NCBI GenBank assembly: GCA_002407645.1 | Contig: DHNU01000027.1 | Location: 49,736-58,305 of the forward strand | Length of the DNA stretch: 8,570 bases | Direction of reading: 5' to 3' | Source: Ruminococcaceae bacterium UBA5408 | GTDB lineage: Bacteria > Bacillota > Clostridia > Oscillospirales > Acutalibacteraceae | Shown: one piece after another, positions 6,906 to 8,570 of the stretch | Layout: each line of letters begins with the position of its first letter | Numbering within the stretch: position 1 is the stretch's first letter | Position numbers and translations under genes: made by a program | Notes under the pieces: model-generated | Databases searched by the model: none | What the model was told of the DNA's origin: nothing | Seen by the model: the letters and a program-made list of their open reading frames with translations, nothing else

Positions 6906-6934
6906 TTGACTTTTAACATTTATTTTATTATAAT
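6906..6934 (+). promoter_or_regulatory. Near-consensus sigma-A promoter
   Basis: TTGACT (6906-6911, 5/6) and TATAAT (6929-6934, 6/6) are 17 bases apart in an A/T-rich setting, which is the strongest promoter in the window. Transcription should begin near 6941. No ordinary gene follows, only the candidate RNA ending at 7527. Confidence 0.85.
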
Positions 6935-7044
6935 ATAGACAGAAACAAGGACAAAGACAAAATGATTTGAAAGTCGGCTTGCAGTGCTAAAATAAGGTGG
7001 TGTCACAAAAATGATACCATAAAAAAGCACAGGTAGGAATGCCG

Positions 7045-7155
7045 ATGGAATCAATTTTACAGAAAGAGGTGAGTCCAATGGGCGAAGAACCTTTTCCAAA
7101 CCCGGCTGCAAGTTCATTGGATGCAGCTAAACATATTATTAAATGGAAAGGCTGA
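7045..7155 (+). CDS. Possible small peptide ORF, 36 residues
   Basis: An ATG at 7045 is preceded by AGGTAGG (7031-7037) with seven-base spacing, which is good translation-start context. The predicted peptide is 36 residues, acidic in the first half, with EEPFPNPAASS at 14-24, and a C-terminal amphipathic-looking stretch ending KHIIKWKG. There is no Cys, signal peptide or recognisable RiPP, AgrD or toxin motif. A second start is possible at the ATG at 7078, behind GAGGTGA with five-base spacing. I do not recognise the peptide. The ORF lies exactly over the pseudoknot of the proposed RNA, so it could be a chance reading frame in a non-coding RNA, or a real peptide whose translation that pseudoknot controls. 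Confidence 0.3.
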   Translation: MESILQKEVSPMGEEPFPNPAASSLDAAKHIIKWKG

Positions 7156-7415
7156 GAAGTCCCGTGCAGTAGCTATAATATTACAGTAAAGCAAGATTTT
7201 TTGAAAAGAAAATTTACGTTTTATAAATCTTAAAAATTAATGAGAAGAGGAATGAGTCCGAAGAACAGTTTATTTTTGAAAGGAATAGATAATTATTACT
7301 TTAGACAATCATCAAGACAAAACAGTATATTTCTTAGGTGCTGTGTGAGCTATACTTTGATACCTAATTTTAGAGCTTTTATAAAAAGCACTTTATATAA
7401 AGGGGTGAGTCCAAA
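7062..7415 (+). repeat. Three imperfect copies of a TGAGTCC motif within the ~590-nt unit
   Basis: The motif occurs as AGAGGTGAGTCCAATG (7065-7080), AGAGGAATGAGTCCGAAG (7246-7263) and AGGGGTGAGTCCAAAAT (7401-7417). The first two also share GAAGAAC shortly downstream (7084-7090 and 7260-7266). The spacing of the (A/G)TG in each is 183 and 153 bases, both multiples of three. The second and third copies share AGTCCRAARWAYAGTTTA. The copies are too diverged for a recent duplication but too alike to dismiss. Confidence 0.5.
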
Positions 7416-7495
7416 ATATAGTTTAAGTCACATAATTTTACCTAAAAATGAAATTGGTGGTTCCAATGTATAATTAAATAAAAAGCAAATTGTTG

Positions 7496-7527
7496 GCTCC
7501 GACAATATATATTGTCGGAGCTTTTTT
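7496..7527 (+). terminator. Strong intrinsic terminator
   Basis: A perfect 11-bp stem (7496-7506 with 7511-7521) with an ATAT loop is followed by six T. It ends the transcript from the promoter at 6906-6934. The minus strand has no T run after the stem, so it works in the plus direction only. Confidence 0.93.
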
Positions 7528-7828
7528 ATATCTGTTTGTTTTGAATGAGAAGTAATGAAGGCTAAATAAAGTAAACCAAACACCCCTGCCTTTAATTTAA
7601 AATATGCAGAAATATTATTATTGTGCATTATACAAAACAAAAATCAATAAAATCGGGTACTATTCTATATTAAATATTAATTTACCTGAACAATTGTTAA
7701 AAAACCTGAAATTGATAATATTTCTAAATTTTGAAATTTTTTCAAAAAAATTTATAAATTTAATTATTTTCAATTTACATTAACGTTATAATATATATTA
7801 AATATAAAAGACCTAAGGGAGAATATTT
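7528..7828. other. A/T-rich non-coding leader of sigI
   Basis: No convincing gene is present; a short reverse-strand frame here lacks a ribosome site and any known motif. The palindrome AACAATTGTT (7689-7698) is flanked by the direct repeat ACCTGAA (7684-7690 and 7704-7710). A 7-bp hairpin TTTTGAA/TTCAAAA lies at 7729-7735 with 7741-7747, inside A and T tracts that should be intrinsically bent. These may be control sites for sigI. Confidence 0.4.
7787..7792 (+). promoter_or_regulatory. Probable -10 element of sigI
   Basis: A perfect TATAAT lies 36 bases before the sigI start codon. The position of a -35 box 17 bases upstream holds only TTATTT, so the promoter is either weak, activator-dependent or read by another sigma factor. 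I saw no clear SigI-type promoter (C-rich -35 with CGWA -10), so autoregulation is not evident. Confidence 0.45.
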
Positions 7829-8548
7829 TTGGAAAATATTAATTTACAAGCAGTCCGTGCGGCTGCAGATAAGAATATTATGGAAGATTTTATAAAAAAA
7901 CACGAATTATTTATTCTTTCGTGTGCATCCTCCGTTGTAAAAAGATACGTTACTAAAAGCGATGATGAATGGTCGGTTGCTCTTTCTGCATTTTCACAAG
8001 CAGTTATGGGATTTTCTAAGGATAAAGGAAGCTTTTATAGTTTTGCAAAAATAGTAATACACAGGAGACTAATAGATAATATTCGTAAACAATCCAAACA
8101 TTATTCTGAAATTTCTGTTAGTCCATCAGTTTTTGAGGTTGAATCTGAAGAAGAAGCTGACAATTATGCTGTAAAATCAGCAGTTGCGGAAAAAATGGTA
8201 AATAATAATGATGACTCACTTAAACTGGAGATTGAATCAGTAAGTCAAGTATTTTTAGAATATAAGTTTTCTTTTTACGATTTGATATCATCTTCTCCAA
8301 AAGCTTACAAAACGAAACAGGCCTGTATGAAAGCCGCAGTATATATTATAAAAAATCCATCTGTGCTAAGTGCTATGAAAAAAAGCAGACAGCTGCCTGT
8401 TAAAGATATCTCGGAAAAAACCGGCGTACACCGAAAAATTATAGAACGACATCGAAAATATATAGTAGCGGCGGTAGAGATAATAACCGGCGATTACCCT
8501 TATCTTGCCGAATATGTTCGTTTCATCAGAGAGGAGCTAAACAGGTAA
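7829..8548 (+). CDS. sigI: RNA polymerase sigma factor SigI
   Basis: SigI is a sigma-70-family factor found in Bacilli and Clostridia, held by the membrane anti-sigma factor RsgI; in B. subtilis it serves heat/envelope stress and in cellulolytic clostridia it responds to extracellular polysaccharide. The 239-residue product is close to the B. subtilis length (about 250). Residues 20-95 hold sigma region 2, with the core-binding and -10-recognition helices ending in SFAKIVIHRRLIDNIRKQ (71-88). The SigI-specific C-terminal domain includes the helix-turn-helix LPVKDISEKTGVHRKIIERH (189-208) and the hallmark GDYPYLAEYV (221-230). The start is TTG, six bases after AAGGGAGA (7815-7822); the first in-frame ATG is 17 codons later and would cut region 2. 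The stop overlaps the rsgI start (TAATG). Confidence 0.93.
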   Translation: MENINLQAVRAAADKNIMEDFIKKHELFILSCASSVVKRYVTKSDDEWSVALSAFSQAVMGFSKDKGSFYSFAKIVIHRRLIDNIRKQSKHYSEISVSPSVFEVESEEEADNYAVKSAVAEKMVNNNDDSLKLEIESVSQVFLEYKFSFYDLISSSPKAYKTKQACMKAAVYIIKNPSVLSAMKKSRQLPVKDISEKTGVHRKIIERHRKYIVAAVEIITGDYPYLAEYVRFIREELNR

Positions 8549-8570
8549 TGAAAACGGTAATTGTGGAAAT
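8548..8570 (+). CDS. rsgI: Anti-sigma-I factor RsgI, first codons only
   Basis: Only seven full codons are inside the window, encoding MKTVIVE. RsgI proteins start with a short beta-strand domain beginning MKGIVMEI or similar, and this fits. The ATG shares its A with the sigI stop codon, and GAGGAG (8531-8536) sits twelve bases upstream as a plausible ribosome site. The order sigI-rsgI and the translational overlap are the usual arrangement, which keeps sigma and anti-sigma in balance. The rest, including the expected single transmembrane segment and the extracellular sensor domain, lies outside, so what it senses cannot be told. Confidence 0.75.

Larger units (their letters stand above)
6941..7527 (+). 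ncRNA. Candidate large structured non-coding RNA (~590 nt), unrecognised class
   Basis: A strong promoter and a strong terminator bracket about 590 nt that hold no family-recognisable protein. Visible helices are nested TCGGC/GCCGA (6974-6978 with 7041-7045), GTGCT/AGCAC (6984-6988 with 7026-7030) and GGTGTCA/TGATACC (6999-7005 with 7012-7018, six-base loop), so the 5' domain is one long irregular hairpin. Next is a pseudoknot: TCCAATG/CATTGGA (7074-7080 with 7115-7121) interleaved with GCTGCA/TGCAGC (7105-7110 with 7122-7127), the 3' strands directly abutting. AAGATTT/AAATCTT (7193-7199 with 7225-7231) forms another arm, and a second GTGCT/AGCAC helix (7338-7342 with 7387-7391) encloses GAGCT/AGCTT (7347-7351 with 7374-7378). 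The size resembles large RNAs such as ROOL (~580 nt) or OLE (~600 nt), but I cannot match either by sequence. Its end is about 300 bases before sigI. The alternative is a short-peptide mRNA. Confidence 0.55.

Noticed and set aside
6995..7008. AAGGTGGTGTCAC resembles the T-box antiterminator motif (AGGGTGGNACCGCG).
   Set aside because: It lies only about 55 bases from the predicted transcript start, leaving no room for a T-box Stem I and specifier loop. The ACCGCG part is missing, there is no competing terminator next to it, and no tRNA-synthetase or amino-acid gene follows.
7156..7175. CTGAGAAGTCCCGTG looked at first like a hammerhead or TPP-riboswitch fragment.
   Set aside because: The CTGANGA/GAAA pair with three helices of a hammerhead is not present, and none of the second TPP domain is seen.
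7245..7266. GAGGAATGAGTCCG is reminiscent of the RNase P RNA conserved segment GAGGAAAGTCC.
   Set aside because: The other universally conserved RNase P blocks (for example the ACAGAA...TAAAT 3' segment) are absent, and the same motif recurs three times, which RNase P RNA does not do.
7240..7473. 77-residue plus-strand frame downstream of the small ORF.
   Set aside because: It has odd composition, no family resemblance, ribosome-site spacing too short at either ATG (AGAGGA directly abutting the second), and lies wholly within the candidate RNA. It is kept only as part of the repeat/peptide hypothesis.
7580..7600. ACACCCC tract upstream of sigI as a SigI-type -35 element.
   Set aside because: No CGWA-type -10 lies at the right distance, and it is about 240 bases before the start codon.
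7428..7640. 70-residue minus-strand frame over the terminator and sigI leader.
   Set aside because: It runs through the strong plus-strand terminator, lacks a ribosome site and has no recognisable motif.
1..8570. CRISPR arrays, tRNA or rRNA genes, insertion sequences, phage genes or an attachment site.
   Set aside because: No evenly spaced direct repeats, no tRNA-like cloverleaf with the TTCGANTC arm, and no transposase or integrase-like protein was seen on either strand.

Overview
The window looks like a chromosomal segment of a low-GC Gram-positive anaerobe of the class Clostridia, probably an uncultured gut member of the Ruminococcaceae/Oscillospiraceae type. The evidence is the class 1B dihydroorotate dehydrogenase with its PyrK partner, strong AGGAGG ribosome sites, textbook sigma-A promoters, abundant intrinsic terminators, a DegV protein, a DUF1292 protein and a SigI/RsgI pair. 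The genus is inference; no 16S or marker search was possible.

Region 1 (1-4915, + strand) is a tight operon for de novo UMP synthesis: the 3' part of pyrC (dihydroorotase, running in from outside), pyrF (OMP decarboxylase), pyrK and pyrD (the two subunits of the NAD-dependent dihydroorotate dehydrogenase). It continues with only short gaps or overlaps into a histidine-phosphatase-family gene and ruvX/yqgF. PyrC makes dihydroorotate, PyrD with PyrK oxidises it to orotate, and PyrF performs the last step to UMP. pyrE, which must act between PyrD and PyrF, is not in the window.

Region 2 (4916-5271) is non-coding and carries inverted repeats, a short tandem repeat and two intrinsic terminators where convergent transcription from ruvX and degV meets.

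Region 3 (5272-6846, - strand) holds degV with its own promoter. Upstream of it is a DUF1292 gene followed immediately by a highly structured non-coding RNA with its own terminator. This RNA folds on paper into a multibranched structure with a possible loop-to-strand pseudoknot. A raiA-type RNA is my leading guess and 6S RNA the alternative.

Region 4 (6847-7828, + strand) is the most unusual part. A consensus sigma-A promoter (TTGACT, 17 bp, TATAAT) and a strong terminator bracket about 590 nt with no convincing ordinary gene. Inside are nested helices, a coaxial pseudoknot, three copies of a TGAGTCC motif and two copies of a GTGCT...GATACC...AGCAC module. I read this as a candidate large structured non-coding RNA, possibly with a short peptide ORF embedded.

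Region 5 (7829-8570, + strand) is sigI with a TTG start, followed by the first codons of rsgI, its membrane anti-sigma partner, overlapping by one base.
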